From contig JAEUQE010000045.1 in NCBI GenBank assembly GCA_016789785.1, forward strand, positions 1-45,184: DNA of 45,184 bases, read 5' to 3'. Below the pieces are notes generated by a model that was not told the DNA's origin, ran no database searches, and saw only the letters and a program-made list of their open reading frames with translations. The position numbers and the translations under genes were made by a program. The first letter of the stretch is position 1. Every line of letters starts with the position of its first letter. This DNA is from Bryobacterales bacterium. GTDB taxonomy: Bacteria > Acidobacteriota > Terriglobia > Bryobacterales > Bryobacteraceae. This document shows, piece after piece, positions 25,030-34,574 of this stretch.

Positions 25030-26760
25030 TTACTGCACTGGCAACAGCACCGAGTTGCTCCGGTAGCCGTCGCCTTCAATCAGCATCTGCACGTCGCCGG
25101 TCGGCATGTCTTCCGGCAGAACCACGTTCACCTGATACAGACCCACTAGGTTCGGTGTCAAACCCACATACAAGGGATCCAGCACCGTCGCGCCCATGAA
25201 GGCATTGCCAATCACCACGCGAGGCTCGGGATTGATCCGGCCGAGCGGTTCGCGCGCCGGCGCCCCAGCCCCGGTTGCCGCACCAGGGTCCGTCGCACCA
25301 AAGCCCACGCAGTAAACGGTGATCACTTGACCTCGTCTTGCCGGCGTCCCGCCGCGCACCGCCAGTGATCCGTCCGGATTTACCACAATGCCGCCATCGC
25401 CGACCTGAATGATCCGCGGCGCACGTGACGACACCTGAATCGAGATCGGGTTGCCCCGCTGCCCGCCGCGTTCCACGCGCACGGTCGCTTCACCCGCTGG
25501 TGTCTCATACGGGATCTGGAAGTTGATCTGATTGTACGAACTGAAGAACACCGGCGCGGCCACATCGTTCACCAGCACCCGCGACCCGCCGAGTTCCGTC
25601 ACCAGGGGAATCACGCTGCCCTGCCTTGCTTCCTCAAACGAAAGCTGTTCGCCGAACACTGCCGCGACGCCACCAGGCGCGAGCCCGCTGTCGAAGTTCG
25701 CACTGTTCAGCGCTCCATTCACCGCGGCCAGTGGGGGACCGTTCGCCACCACCTCCAACGTCACAGGAATCCGGAGTTCCGCATTCGCGCCGTTGCTTGT
25801 GATGGTTACTGTACCCGAGTAACTGCCCGCTGACATGCCGCTCGGGTTCGCGACCACACGGATCAACCCTTCGCTGTTTGCCGCCGAAAGCCAGTTGCCT
25901 CCCGATGCCGTCGCCGCTGAAGCGCCGCTTACTCCCAGTGTCCCCAACCCGCCGTTGAAGGTATTCACGAACTGCGTCTGCGGACTCGCACCCGGCGCAA
26001 GCCGGAATCCAATCTGCTGCGGCGTCGCAACCGCGATCGGCTGCGACGTCACCTGCATCCGCACGTTCACTGTCTTGTTCTCCGCCGCCACCGGAGAGTT
26101 GCTGATCGCGATCGTGCCGCGATAGTCGCCCTCCGGCATCCCTTCCAAATGCCGCCCCGTGATGCGGTATGGCACCACAAACCGGAACGATCCGTTCCCA
26201 TCCACCGTCAACGAGAGCCATGGCCCGCCGCTCTGCGTATTCGTGTTGATACCGAGCGCACTGTTCGTCGAAAACCGGAAGTCCGAAGAGGACCCGTTCG
26301 GTGCAACGTATAGCGTCACATCATCCGGAACACCGCCGCCCACCTGTGCCGTTACCGTGATGATCTGTGGCGCGTCCAACGCGTTGGGATCGCTGACCGT
26401 GACAATCCCTGTATACGTTCCGCGCGCCAACCCTGTCGTCTGAAACGCGATGTTCAGCGGCAGGCATGTGTTCGCCTGTCCTAAAGAACACCCGCGCGCC
26501 CCGCCTACTGTCGGGTTGATCCAGTTCGCGGATGCGGCCACCTGCAGATTCAGGTTTCCGTCACCCGCGTTGAATGCCTCCACTGTCTGCGTTGGTCCGT
26601 TACTCCCCTGCGAGATCGATACTGGCCCCACCGTAGCCGTTTGCAGACGCAACTTCGGCGCTGCCTGCAACGCGGACGGCATGACCACCATGCAACCCAC
26701 TATGAAAACAGGAAGGAGAACCCGCTCACGCATTGTTCTCTGTCTCATGTACTTGCTCAT
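25030..26760 (-). CDS. Exported protein with Ig-like/BACON-type repeats and C-terminal TIGR03437 domain
   Basis: The protein has 576 residues from ATG 26760, supported by AAGGAG upstream. An open extension to 27096 lacks coding features. A signal peptide ('VLLPVFIVGCMVVMPSALQA') precedes about three repeated beta domains (about 35-335) with 'G-x-x-x-G-x-Y-x-G-T-I-x-I' ends, as in BACON/Ig-like modules. Residues about 345-576 match the domain defined in Solibacter (TIGR03437): 'LAPGGVAAVFGEQL', 'YNQINFQIPYE', 'RRGQVITVYCVGFGATDP' and 'GLYQVNVVLPEDMPTG'. It is extracytoplasmic; its role is unknown. The divergent CorA-like gene lies about 400 bases away. Confidence 0.88.
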   Translation of the reverse strand: MSKYMRQRTMRERVLLPVFIVGCMVVMPSALQAAPKLRLQTATVGPVSISQGSNGPTQTVEAFNAGDGNLNLQVAASANWINPTVGGARGCSLGQANTCLPLNIAFQTTGLARGTYTGIVTVSDPNALDAPQIITVTAQVGGGVPDDVTLYVAPNGSSSDFRFSTNSALGINTNTQSGGPWLSLTVDGNGSFRFVVPYRITGRHLEGMPEGDYRGTIAISNSPVAAENKTVNVRMQVTSQPIAVATPQQIGFRLAPGASPQTQFVNTFNGGLGTLGVSGASAATASGGNWLSAANSEGLIRVVANPSGMSAGSYSGTVTITSNGANAELRIPVTLEVVANGPPLAAVNGALNSANFDSGLAPGGVAAVFGEQLSFEEARQGSVIPLVTELGGSRVLVNDVAAPVFFSSYNQINFQIPYETPAGEATVRVERGGQRGNPISIQVSSRAPRIIQVGDGGIVVNPDGSLAVRGGTPARRGQVITVYCVGFGATDPGAATGAGAPAREPLGRINPEPRVVIGNAFMGATVLDPLYVGLTPNLVGLYQVNVVLPEDMPTGDVQMLIEGDGYRSNSVLLPVQ

Positions 26761-27156
26761 TGAGACGCTCCTTTCATTCTTGCCCCGTTCGCGCGGGGCT
26801 ATCGTTCGTTTCGAACTGCCTCCACTGCGTACAGAACATCCTGATTCAACCGTTGGGGAGAGAAAGTTGTTTGGCCCACGGACTCGGCAGGATGAAGTAC
26901 AACGTTCCGGAGCGTGGCCGCGGGCGAACCAGCAACATCCGGTATCAGCCTCACTATAACACGGCGGCATGCAAGAAGAAATATGCAACGGCGTACAAAT
27001 TTCGCGGACCTTGCCCGGCCGCCCGCTTGAGATTTTGGATGCCCCTCGCTCTCTTCCAGTTTCGCGCAATCCCCGGCGGCCCATTCGAACGGTCAAAACA
27101 TGGACACCCGAAAATGTTTCCCCTTCGCGGAGGCCTCAACCGCTATACTTCTCTCG
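26761..27156. other. Divergent intergenic region
   Basis: This region between the TIGR03437 gene and the CorA-like gene has no supported gene. On the minus strand a small hairpin (GCCCCG at 26782-26787 with CGGGGC at 26794-26799) lies just before the ribosome binding site of the TIGR03437 gene and could affect its translation. A TATAGT sequence about 190 bases upstream of that gene could be a -10 box, but no convincing -35 accompanies it. I recognise no known riboswitch. Confidence 0.5.
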
Positions 27157-28809
27157 ATGGCGCCAGGACTGCTTCACCTGCACACTTACTTTCTGTTCCC
27201 CTTTTCCATCGATAAACAAACGGTGATGCAGAACCATGCCTCCGCATGGGCAGGCAAGCAATATTGGATCGATGGGCTGGACGATTGGATCGCCGCGCAC
27301 GCTAATACCGCTCCCTCCGCTTTCGTCGCCAACTTCGGCGCCTGGCAGCGCTCCGCATATCAGACCTTCGCCGTCGACTCGCCCGCCTACCAGGACATGG
27401 TCTTCTTCCATCCCTTCGTACGGCGTGTCTTCTTCGATACCTCCGCCTCCTGCGGCAGTTCCGAAAACCTCCTCCGCTGTTACCAGATTCCGCTTCACGG
27501 CAGGAAGCTCTTCTTCGAATCCGAAGACCTCAAGGGGCGCAAAGCGGTCCTCCAGGTCACCGACCTCCGCCTGTTCCTCTACGCCAATGGCATCGGCATC
27601 CTCTCCATCGGAGTTGAGGCCTACAAGATCCCGGTTTCCCTCGCCCTCTGGATCAATGAGTCGATGCGCAAGGTCTATCCTTCCTCCAGCCGCCAGATCC
27701 GCGAAGGCCGCTTTCCGTCCCGCCTTGCCTTCACCGTGGAAGAAGATGGAGAGCGCAAAACCGTCATCGAAGAGCGCTTCGAACACTGCGCCGGCATGAT
27801 GGGCTTCCTGCCTCCCCTCGCCAAAACCATCACGTCGCTGCTGTACTTTACGGACTACTCGCACGAAGAGTTCGAACCCGTTCTCGATGAGCGCATGATC
27901 GTCTACACCTACGCCGCCATCGACCCCGCCACTGTGCCGGCGGACTTCGTGTCCTCCGACGAGTACCGCGTGCTCATCAGCCGCTTCCTCTACGTCGACC
28001 GGGACGGTCCGGACTTTCGCTACGACAAGAACTTCCTGTTCACGCAAATGCATCGCCAGCTCTACCGGCGATGGGCGCATCAGGGTACCTACTACGGCGC
28101 TACCAGCTACAGCAACATCACCCTTTGCATTGGGAACTTTGATTGCGACGAGCACGAACTGCGCGAAGGCTTTCTCATTCACCGCATGTTCGATGGCCGC
28201 TACTACCTGATGGCCATGGTGGCGTTGTTCTATCGCGTGACGCTGCTCCATTTCGCCGAGCTCAGCGCCGAAGTGTCCAAGGTGCTTTATCTCGACATTC
28301 AGGACGATAAGCTGACGCTCTCAAGCATTCAACTCGCCAACGACCTTCGCGCCGAGTTCCTCCACTTCGCCAACTACTGGTACTTCGATGAGCTAGCCAA
28401 CAAAGAGGAGGAGATTGATCACTTCCTGCTGCAATGCCGCGAGTACCGCACCGATGTCATGAAACGTGAGATCGAAGAAGAGGTGGACAAGCTGAACGCC
28501 TCACTCCACAACTTCTTCCAACTGCGCAACACGGAAGCTGTGAACCGGCTTGCGATGCTCAGCCTGATCTTCGGCGCCGGCGCGGTGCTGACGGGCTTCT
28601 TCGGCATGAACTTCGCACGCGAGTTCGGCAAAGTGATTTTCGAAGGCCAGGGAGTGCCATGGATCCACTATGGAGCCATCGCAGCCATCAGCACTGTCGC
28701 CTTCGGCACGCTGCTCTTCGGCGTGTATGTCGTTATCGCCAACTGGTCCGACTATAAGTCGATTCTCCGCCCGCGCAAACCCGGCGCCGGCCGCAACAAG
28801 ATCTTCTAG
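27157..28809 (+). CDS. CorA-like divalent cation transporter with large N-terminal domain
   Basis: The protein has 550 residues from ATG 27157; an in-frame ATG at 27100 is possible. The C-terminal 90 residues are CorA-like: a long helical stretch with 'DVMKREIEEEVDKLNASLHN' leads to helix 1 (about 465-490), which ends in 'GFFGMNF' with the signature G-M-N. A short loop and helix 2 (about 505-530) follow, then a basic tail. CorA proteins carry Mg2+ or other divalent ions as pentamers. Typical members have about 310-370 residues; the extra 200 N-terminal residues have no clear match. The core motif is intact, so it is likely functional. The gene seems monocistronic. Confidence 0.75.
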   Translation: MAPGLLHLHTYFLFPFSIDKQTVMQNHASAWAGKQYWIDGLDDWIAAHANTAPSAFVANFGAWQRSAYQTFAVDSPAYQDMVFFHPFVRRVFFDTSASCGSSENLLRCYQIPLHGRKLFFESEDLKGRKAVLQVTDLRLFLYANGIGILSIGVEAYKIPVSLALWINESMRKVYPSSSRQIREGRFPSRLAFTVEEDGERKTVIEERFEHCAGMMGFLPPLAKTITSLLYFTDYSHEEFEPVLDERMIVYTYAAIDPATVPADFVSSDEYRVLISRFLYVDRDGPDFRYDKNFLFTQMHRQLYRRWAHQGTYYGATSYSNITLCIGNFDCDEHELREGFLIHRMFDGRYYLMAMVALFYRVTLLHFAELSAEVSKVLYLDIQDDKLTLSSIQLANDLRAEFLHFANYWYFDELANKEEEIDHFLLQCREYRTDVMKREIEEEVDKLNASLHNFFQLRNTEAVNRLAMLSLIFGAGAVLTGFFGMNFAREFGKVIFEGQGVPWIHYGAIAAISTVAFGTLLFGVYVVIANWSDYKSILRPRKPGAGRNKIF

Positions 28810-28820
28810 GCATGGCGCGG

Positions 28821-28853
28821 CTGAAGCGTCGCGCACCGAGTTCCCGGCTTCAG
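28821..28853. terminator. Hairpin after the CorA-like gene
   Basis: CTGAAGC (28821-28827) pairs with GCTTCAG (28847-28853) across a 19-base loop, 12 bases beyond the stop of the CorA-like gene. A smaller nested hairpin with a TGAA-type loop (28816-28833, one wobble pair) overlaps it. This recalls the TGAA stem of the two-hairpin elements, though the 9-bp stem is absent. There is no T-run. Confidence 0.35.
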
Positions 28854-29054
28854 GCTGGCCTGGCCTGGCAAGTGTGGCTTGGCGTCTGGTGATCTTCGGA
28901 TCTCTCATGGGACGCAGCCCCGGCGCCAGCTTGAGAGCCGGCACTAATCGAACAGACTCAGGCGAACGATCCGAACCCATTGGTTCCGTCAACACCCAGG
29001 ACCTGGACATCGCCATTCCCAGGCAGAACCAGGTACACTTTTTACTAACTATTT

Positions 29055-29083
29055 CACACGATCCGCGCCGCTCTCTATAATTC
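29055..29083 (+). promoter_or_regulatory. Sigma-70-like promoter of the nuclease gene
   Basis: TTCACA (29055-29060) and TATAAT (29078-29083) are separated by exactly 17 bases. Transcription would start near 29090, giving a leader of about 25 bases before ATG 29115. It is one of the clearest consensus promoters in the window. The stretch between the CorA-like gene and this site (28854-29054) has no supported gene. Confidence 0.65.
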
Positions 29084-29114
29084 ATTTCTCCCCACGTGCC
29101 GATATTTTTGATTG

Positions 29115-29861
29115 ATGTTAGTCGCTAGATACTTCCTGCCGCTCCTGCTGATCAGCTCCTTGGCTGCACAGACCGGCCGTTTTGGCCTTCCAGCCTGCGC
29201 CAGTACTGGTGAGGAGATCGCCGATCGCACTTACTTCGTCCTCTGCCACAACAGTTCCCGCAAGGTTCCGGTCTGGGTGGGCTACGAACTAAAGCCCGAA
29301 CATCTGACCCAGGCTTCGGTAACTCGGACGCGCTTCCGCCGTGACCCGCTCCTGACTCAATCCGGCGCCGAGGATTCCGACTACACTTACAGCGGTTACT
29401 CGCGTGGCCACATGGCTCCCGCCGCGGACTTCGCCTGGTCGGCCGAAGCCTTTCGTGCGACCTTTCTTCTCTCCAACGCCGCACCGCAGTTACAGAGCGT
29501 CAATGCCGGCCCTTGGGCAAGGTTGGAGAACGCGGTGCGCCGTTTGGCCCGATCCGCCGACCGGATCTACGTGTTCACTGGTCCTATCTTCGACCACGAT
29601 TCAAACGTCATCGGCGAAGGCCGGGTGGCCGTCCCCACGCATTTCTTCAAGGCCGTCCTCGTCGAACACGACGGACACCGAACGGTCTACGGCGCAGTGG
29701 TTCCAAACAGTCCCACTGGCGCCGAACCTCTGAGTAACTTCTTTGTGAGTATCCGGGAGATCGAGACTCGTACAGGACTGGATTTCTTCTCAGCTCTCGA
29801 CGATCAGCAGGAGCGATTGATCGAGTCCCGTCGGCAACCATGGTCTGTCAGTCGTCCATAG
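29115..29861 (+). CDS. Secreted DNA/RNA non-specific endonuclease
   Basis: The protein has 248 residues from ATG 29115; a TTG three bases upstream is the only alternative. The signal peptide covers about 1-19 ('YFLPLLLISSLAAQ'). The beta-beta-alpha-metal nuclease domain (NucA/NUC1 family) covers about 45-230. Its active-site block reads Y-S-R-G-H-M-A-P-A-A-D-F, where most members have D-R-G-H; the catalytic His is kept. The metal-site region 'FLLSNAAPQLQSVNAGPWARLE' is also conserved, although the usual N-x-x-P-Q is shifted to N-A-A-P-Q. It probably degrades extracellular nucleic acids for nutrients. No immunity gene is adjacent. It is convergent with the GH63-like gene. Confidence 0.85.
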   Translation: MLVARYFLPLLLISSLAAQTGRFGLPACASTGEEIADRTYFVLCHNSSRKVPVWVGYELKPEHLTQASVTRTRFRRDPLLTQSGAEDSDYTYSGYSRGHMAPAADFAWSAEAFRATFLLSNAAPQLQSVNAGPWARLENAVRRLARSADRIYVFTGPIFDHDSNVIGEGRVAVPTHFFKAVLVEHDGHRTVYGAVVPNSPTGAEPLSNFFVSIREIETRTGLDFFSALDDQQERLIESRRQPWSVSRP

Positions 29862-29970
29862 TGTCAAGTTCGGTCCACTTGCCGGTTTCTCCAGAACCGC
29901 ATCCGCGCGATGTAGGTTTGCCGCAGGAACCAGCGAGAGAGTAATCCCAACCGGTTCATCACCGCCCACG

Positions 29971-30012
29971 CTCTGGAGGCACCGCTCTGGAGGCACCGCT
30001 CTGGAGGCACCG
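29971..30012. repeat. Three tandem copies of a 14-bp unit
   Basis: CTCTGGAGGCACCG is repeated three times without a gap at 29971-29984, 29985-29998 and 29999-30012. The array lies between the convergent nuclease and GH63-like genes, about 20 bases beyond the latter's stop. The number of copies may vary between strains. Confidence 0.9.
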
Positions 30013-30031
30013 CCGCCGGGCGCCGCAGCTC

Positions 30032-32644
30032 TCACTCCCCGCTCTGCTGCAGCAGTTTCGCCACCAGACCCGTCCACCCCGTCTGATGACTTGCGCCCAG
30101 ACCCGCTCCGTTGTCGCCGTGGAAATACTCGTAGAAAAGAACATGATCGCGGAAGTTCGCATCCCGCTGCAGTTTCTCCGTGCCGCCATACACCGGCCGC
30201 CGCCCGGAGCCGTCCAACAGGAAGAGCCGCGATAGCCGCCGCGATAACTCCGCCGCCACATCCCCTAGGTTCATCCACCGGCCCGACCCCGTCGGAAACT
30301 CCACCTTGAACTCCTCGCCGAAGTAGTGGTTATACTTCTGCAGCGATTCAATCATGAGGTAGTTCACGGGAAACCAAACCGGGCCGCGCCAGTTCGAGTT
30401 GCCTCCAAACAGGCCGCTCGTCGACTCCGCGGGCTCGTACTTCACACTGAAGGGTTCGCCCGCGATCCACATCACAAACGGATGATGCTGATGGTGTCGC
30501 GACACCGAACGAATCCCATGTGGCGACAGGAACTCATGCTCATCCAGCATCACTCGCAGGACCCGCTCCAACCTTCGCCACGGCACGATCGAAAGCAGCC
30601 GCCGTTCCCCCACGCCCTCCCGCGTCATGGACGCGAGGTTGCGGCACAAATCCGGACGGTTGCGAATGAACCACTCCATCCTCTTGCGGAATCCAGGGAG
30701 ACGATCCAGCACTGCCGGCTCCAGCGTGTCGACCGCAAACAGCGGAATCAACCCAACCATGGATCGCACCTTCGTGGGAATCCGTTTCTGCTTTCCACCC
30801 GGCATGGGCATGATCAGGTTGTCGTAATAGAAGCCGTCTTCCTCATTCCACAAGCTGATGTCCGGCGAGTCATTCATCGCCGCGGCGATATAGAGAAAGT
30901 GTTCAAAGAACTTGCTTGCGACGTCCTCATACACCGGCTTCTCCACCGCGAGTTCCAAGGCGATGCGAAGCATGTTGAGACAGTACATCGCCATCCAACT
31001 CGTACCGTCGGACTGCTCCAGCACTCCGCCGCCCGGCACCGGCTTGGAACGGTCGAAAATGCCGATATTGTCGAGGCCGAGAAAGCCGCCCTCGAAGATG
31101 TTGTTGCCGCTCCAGTCCTTGCGATTCACCCACCACGTGAAGTTCATCAGCAGCTTGTGAAACACGCTTTCCAGGAACGCCGTGTCCTTGCGGCCCTGCA
31201 GCTTGGCATCGATCTTGTAGACGCGGTAGCAGGCCCACGCATGCACCGGCGGGTTTACATCACCCAACGCCCATTCATAGGCCGGCAACTGCCCGTTGGG
31301 ATGCATATACCATTCCCGAAGGAACAGCGCGAGTTGGCTCTTGGCAAACTCCGGATCAATCAATGAGAACGGGATCATGTGAAACGCCGTGTCCCACGCC
31401 GCGTACCACGGATATTCCCACTTATCGGGCATCGAGAGAATATCGGCGTTGAAGAGATGTTCCCATTCCGAGTTGCGCCCTTTGAGCCGCCCCTCAGGCG
31501 GTGCCGGCTGCGCTGGATCGCCCTTCAGCCAGTCATTCACCACATAGTGATAATACTGCTTGCTCCAAAGCATACCCGCAAACGCCTGACGTTGTACGCT
31601 GCGCCCATCAGGGCTCAGCGTTTCGGGCTGAAACGAGGCGTAGAACTCGTCCGCCTCGGCGATGCGCTGGGCGAAGACCGTATCATGATCCACCACCGCC
31701 GAGTCCTTCTTCGAAAGACGCAGTTTCAACACATGCTCCTGACCGCCTGCGATCTCCAGGTGGTACACCGCGCATGCTTTGGTTCCCGTCAAATCCGGCG
31801 AAACTGCACCTTCATTGCCGTGAATCAGATACTCATGAAACGCGTCCTTGAAATGGCCCTTGCCGATCCCAAAGTGGCGCAACGTATTGGTGTCGTTCTC
31901 GGTGAAGAGCAGCGGCGGCGTGCCATCGGTGCGAAACAGGTAGCGCCCAAGCGACTCTTCTTCAGCCTCAATCACGTCCGAATCGATCTGCCACAACGAT
32001 GGGCGCTTGCGGTCGTGTCCCCATGACCAGACGTTGCGAAACCACAACTGCGGGAGCACCAGCAGACGCGCCTTGTCAGGCCCACGATTCGCCACACGAA
32101 TGCGGATCAGAACATCGTCAACATCCGCCTTCGCGTACTCGACAAACACATCCCAATAGCGGTCGCCCTCATACACCCCGAGATCCACCAGTTCGAGTTC
32201 CTGATCGTAAGCCCCGCGCCCGTGATTCACAAGCCGGTCATACGGAAAGCGCGACTGCGGATACTTGTACAGGCACTTCATGTAAGAGTGCGTCGGTGTC
32301 GAATCGAGGTAGTAATAGTATTCCTTGCAGTCCTCGCCGTGATTGCCTTCCTTGCCGGTGAGCCCGAACAGGCGCTCTTTCAGAATCGGGTCGGCGCCAT
32401 TCCACAGGCCAAGCCCGAAACACATCCGCTGATGATTGTCGGAGATTCCGCAGAGCCCGTCTTCGCCCCAGCGATAGGCCCGCGATCGCGCATGATCATG
32501 AGGAAAGTATTCCCAGGCCGTGCCATACGGACTGTAGTCCTCACGCACGGTGGACCATTGCCGTTCCGAAAGATAAGGCCCCCAGCGCCGCCAGTGCTTC
32601 ACGCGGTTGCCCGCTTCGATGATTCGATCCCGTTCCGCCGGCAT
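30032..32644 (-). CDS. GH63/MGH-like glucosidase
   Basis: The protein has 870 residues with ATG 32644 preceded by GAGG. The N-terminal half is mostly beta ('[27 protein letters not shown]', '[33 protein letters not shown]'). The C-terminal half is an (alpha/alpha) barrel with '[23 protein letters not shown]', '[19 protein letters not shown]', '[15 protein letters not shown]' and '[21 protein letters not shown]', as in bacterial GH63 and mannosylglycerate-hydrolase-like enzymes. These release glucose or related sugars from alpha-linked oligosaccharides or compatible solutes; the substrate is not certain. There is no signal peptide, so it is cytoplasmic. It is the last gene of a minus-strand run, 48 bases after the methyltransferase gene. 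Confidence 0.85.
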   Translation of the reverse strand: MPAERDRIIEAGNRVKHWRRWGPYLSERQWSTVREDYSPYGTAWEYFPHDHARSRAYRWGEDGLCGISDNHQRMCFGLGLWNGADPILKERLFGLTGKEGNHGEDCKEYYYYLDSTPTHSYMKCLYKYPQSRFPYDRLVNHGRGAYDQELELVDLGVYEGDRYWDVFVEYAKADVDDVLIRIRVANRGPDKARLLVLPQLWFRNVWSWGHDRKRPSLWQIDSDVIEAEEESLGRYLFRTDGTPPLLFTENDTNTLRHFGIGKGHFKDAFHEYLIHGNEGAVSPDLTGTKACAVYHLEIAGGQEHVLKLRLSKKDSAVVDHDTVFAQRIAEADEFYASFQPETLSPDGRSVQRQAFAGMLWSKQYYHYVVNDWLKGDPAQPAPPEGRLKGRNSEWEHLFNADILSMPDKWEYPWYAAWDTAFHMIPFSLIDPEFAKSQLALFLREWYMHPNGQLPAYEWALGDVNPPVHAWACYRVYKIDAKLQGRKDTAFLESVFHKLLMNFTWWVNRKDWSGNNIFEGGFLGLDNIGIFDRSKPVPGGGVLEQSDGTSWMAMYCLNMLRIALELAVEKPVYEDVASKFFEHFLYIAAAMNDSPDISLWNEEDGFYYDNLIMPMPGGKQKRIPTKVRSMVGLIPLFAVDTLEPAVLDRLPGFRKRMEWFIRNRPDLCRNLASMTREGVGERRLLSIVPWRRLERVLRVMLDEHEFLSPHGIRSVSRHHQHHPFVMWIAGEPFSVKYEPAESTSGLFGGNSNWRGPVWFPVNYLMIESLQKYNHYFGEEFKVEFPTGSGRWMNLGDVAAELSRRLSRLFLLDGSGRRPVYGGTEKLQRDANFRDHVLFYEYFHGDNGAGLGASHQTGWTGLVAKLLQQSGE

Positions 32645-32692
32645 GTGGATACCTCAGAAGACGCGGCAACGCCGCACAAAGTCGCAGAATGT

Positions 32693-34180
32693 TTAGAGCC
32701 GGCGGCCGGTAATTGCGTAGTCCAGTCCGCCGAAAAACGCGCGCCGGAACTCCTCCGGCAGTTGCGAGACGGATGGCATGGTCTCGCTTGCAGGATTCAC
32801 GTATTCCACGGTGATCTGGCCGAAGCCGTGCTCTTCCATGGAGAACGCCACCAGTTGCGCGGGCACCGGCCGCACGTGGGTCGGGTCCAGATAGAAATGC
32901 GTTGCGAAGATGGCCAGGCATTCCGGGTTCGGCGTCTCGATCACCAGCTTGCCTCCGGGGCGGAGCACTTCGGCACTCAGCCTCACCAACTCGCCGATGC
33001 GTGACAGAGGCAGATGCTCCACCACCTGGCCGCAGAAGATCCCATCGAGTGACGCGGACTCGTGCTCCGCCAGATAATGAAACAGGTCGGCCTTCTCCAC
33101 GTAGAGGCCCTTCGCACGGCACAACCCTACGAGTTCGCCGCTTGACTCCACACCCCGGGCCAGGATTCCCGCTTCCCGCAAACACTCCAGAAACTCGCCG
33201 CGGCCGCAGCCAATGTCGAGCACATCGCGCGCGCCTTCGAACTTCGCGACGTAGCGCCGAAGCTGCGATCGCACGTACTCCTCGGACCCACGAAAACGGT
33301 CGGAGAAGCGCAGATAGTCGAACTCCGGGTCCGCACTCCCGGCTTCTGCATTCGCCTGCGCGGTTCGCAACGCAGGCTGCGAGGACATCCGCTGGCGCAC
33401 CACCCGCAGTTCGTTGTGAATCAGCTTCTCGTACTCCGCGCGGATCTTTTCGAGATCGCCCCACAAACGGTCCTGGATTTCGAGCCGCGCGCGATCCAGG
33501 GCGCCGGTGAAGTCCTTGTGATAGCTGCCTGCAAGATCGCGGAAGTTGCTTTCCATCAGCGTGGCCCGATGTTGAAACGCGCTCTGGAGATCGGCCACGC
33601 TGCGAAGGAACTGCACTTCGTTGATGCTTAGCTTGCGTTCCCATTCTTTGCGCCACTCGGCCCAATGCACGCGCACGTCCTTCAATTCGCGCGCCTCGTC
33701 AAAAAGCAGGTCCGCTTTCCGTTGAATGGGCTTCAGGTCGCGATCCAGCCGCTCCACCTCGGATCGAAGCTCGGCTTGAAGTTCGTTGCGCAATTCCGCA
33801 TGCCTCTGATCAATCAACGCAGCCAGCGCGGACAGCGCCCGGCGGTTCTCATTCATGGATTCCATCAGAGCCTGCACACAATCCATCGTGGCGCGGTTGA
33901 ACTCAATCTGATCGCGCACGAACCATCCGAGCGCGCGGCTGACCGTTCGCTTCACGCTCTGAATGGTGTTGTTCAACAAGCCCGGCGGGCGCGGATTCAC
34001 GGAGCCGATCGCGGCCGCCTTCGCTTCCGCGCGATCGCGGGCATGCACCACGGGCATCAGGTCCGGCAGTACGATCTGCGCGGATCCGGCGGTGTGCATG
34101 GGATAGCGCGCACGCACGCGGTCCTGCACCTCGCGGATCACTGCCTGCAGCTCTACCTGCTCCGGATCTTCACTTGCCAC
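32693..34180 (-). CDS. Coiled-coil protein with SAM-dependent methyltransferase domain
   Basis: The protein has about 495 residues from GTG 34180, where GGAG lies eight bases upstream and overlap with queF is only 11 bases. ATG 34243 would give 516 residues but a 74-base overlap. A helical region (about 100-290) rich in Glu, Arg and Leu is predicted to be coiled coil. A class I methyltransferase follows, with motif I 'VLDIGCGRGEFLECL' (near 320), 'GVESSGELVGLCRAKGL', 'GIFCGQVVEHLP' and 'LRPGGKLVIETPNPE'. The layout recalls WbdD-like chain-length or O-antigen-capping methyltransferases, but no polysaccharide gene is nearby. It lies between queF and the GH63-like gene. Confidence 0.75.
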   Translation of the reverse strand: MASEDPEQVELQAVIREVQDRVRARYPMHTAGSAQIVLPDLMPVVHARDRAEAKAAAIGSVNPRPPGLLNNTIQSVKRTVSRALGWFVRDQIEFNRATMDCVQALMESMNENRRALSALAALIDQRHAELRNELQAELRSEVERLDRDLKPIQRKADLLFDEARELKDVRVHWAEWRKEWERKLSINEVQFLRSVADLQSAFQHRATLMESNFRDLAGSYHKDFTGALDRARLEIQDRLWGDLEKIRAEYEKLIHNELRVVRQRMSSQPALRTAQANAEAGSADPEFDYLRFSDRFRGSEEYVRSQLRRYVAKFEGARDVLDIGCGRGEFLECLREAGILARGVESSGELVGLCRAKGLYVEKADLFHYLAEHESASLDGIFCGQVVEHLPLSRIGELVRLSAEVLRPGGKLVIETPNPECLAIFATHFYLDPTHVRPVPAQLVAFSMEEHGFGQITVEYVNPASETMPSVSQLPEEFRRAFFGGLDYAITGRRL

Positions 34181-34574
34181 GTTTTGCGCTCCAGGTTGCG
34201 GTGATGCGGGAGTAGATGCCGCCCCGCGGCGCAAAGTCGCCATGCACTTCCATCGAGCGTGGCTTCGAGGCCTTCACCAGATCTTCCAGAACCCGGTTCA
34301 CGATGTTCTCCTGAAAGATGCCCAGATTGCGATAGGCCAACGTGTACATCTTGAGCGACTTCAATTCCAGGCAAAGCTTGTCCGGAACATAACTGACCTT
34401 CAATGTTCCGGAGTCCGGAAGGCCGGTTTTCGGACAGACGGAAGTGAATTCGGGGATCTCGATGTCGATGCGATAGTCGCGCGGATACTGGTTCGGCCAC
34501 GTCTCGATCCCGGGCAGCGGTGCATCCACACCAGCCGCCGCATGCTCATCGGTATAAGCTTTGTGCTTTTTCAT
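34170..34574 (-). CDS. queF: NADPH-dependent 7-cyano-7-deazaguanine reductase
   Basis: The 134-residue protein is a unimodular QueF. It reduces the nitrile preQ0 to the amine preQ1 in queuosine biosynthesis, the only known enzymatic nitrile reduction. The active-site block 'EFTSVCPKTGLPD' contains the thioimide-forming Cys47 and Asp54, and 'LCLELKSLKMYTLAYRN' is the second signature. The ATG at 34574 overlaps the stop of the upstream gene (ATGA). Its 3' end overlaps the methyltransferase start. No other queuosine gene is in the window, so the rest of the pathway must lie elsewhere. Confidence 0.93.
   Translation of the reverse strand: MKKHKAYTDEHAAAGVDAPLPGIETWPNQYPRDYRIDIEIPEFTSVCPKTGLPDSGTLKVSYVPDKLCLELKSLKMYTLAYRNLGIFQENIVNRVLEDLVKASKPRSMEVHGDFAPRGGIYSRITATWSAKRGK

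Noticed and set aside
26761..27156. Possible riboswitch in the long leader of the TIGR03437 gene
   Set aside because: Only a 6-bp hairpin near the ribosome binding site is visible, and none of the riboswitch signatures I know is present.
29971..30012. Possible CRISPR-like array
   Set aside because: The units are 14 bp, directly adjacent and without spacers, and no cas gene is present.
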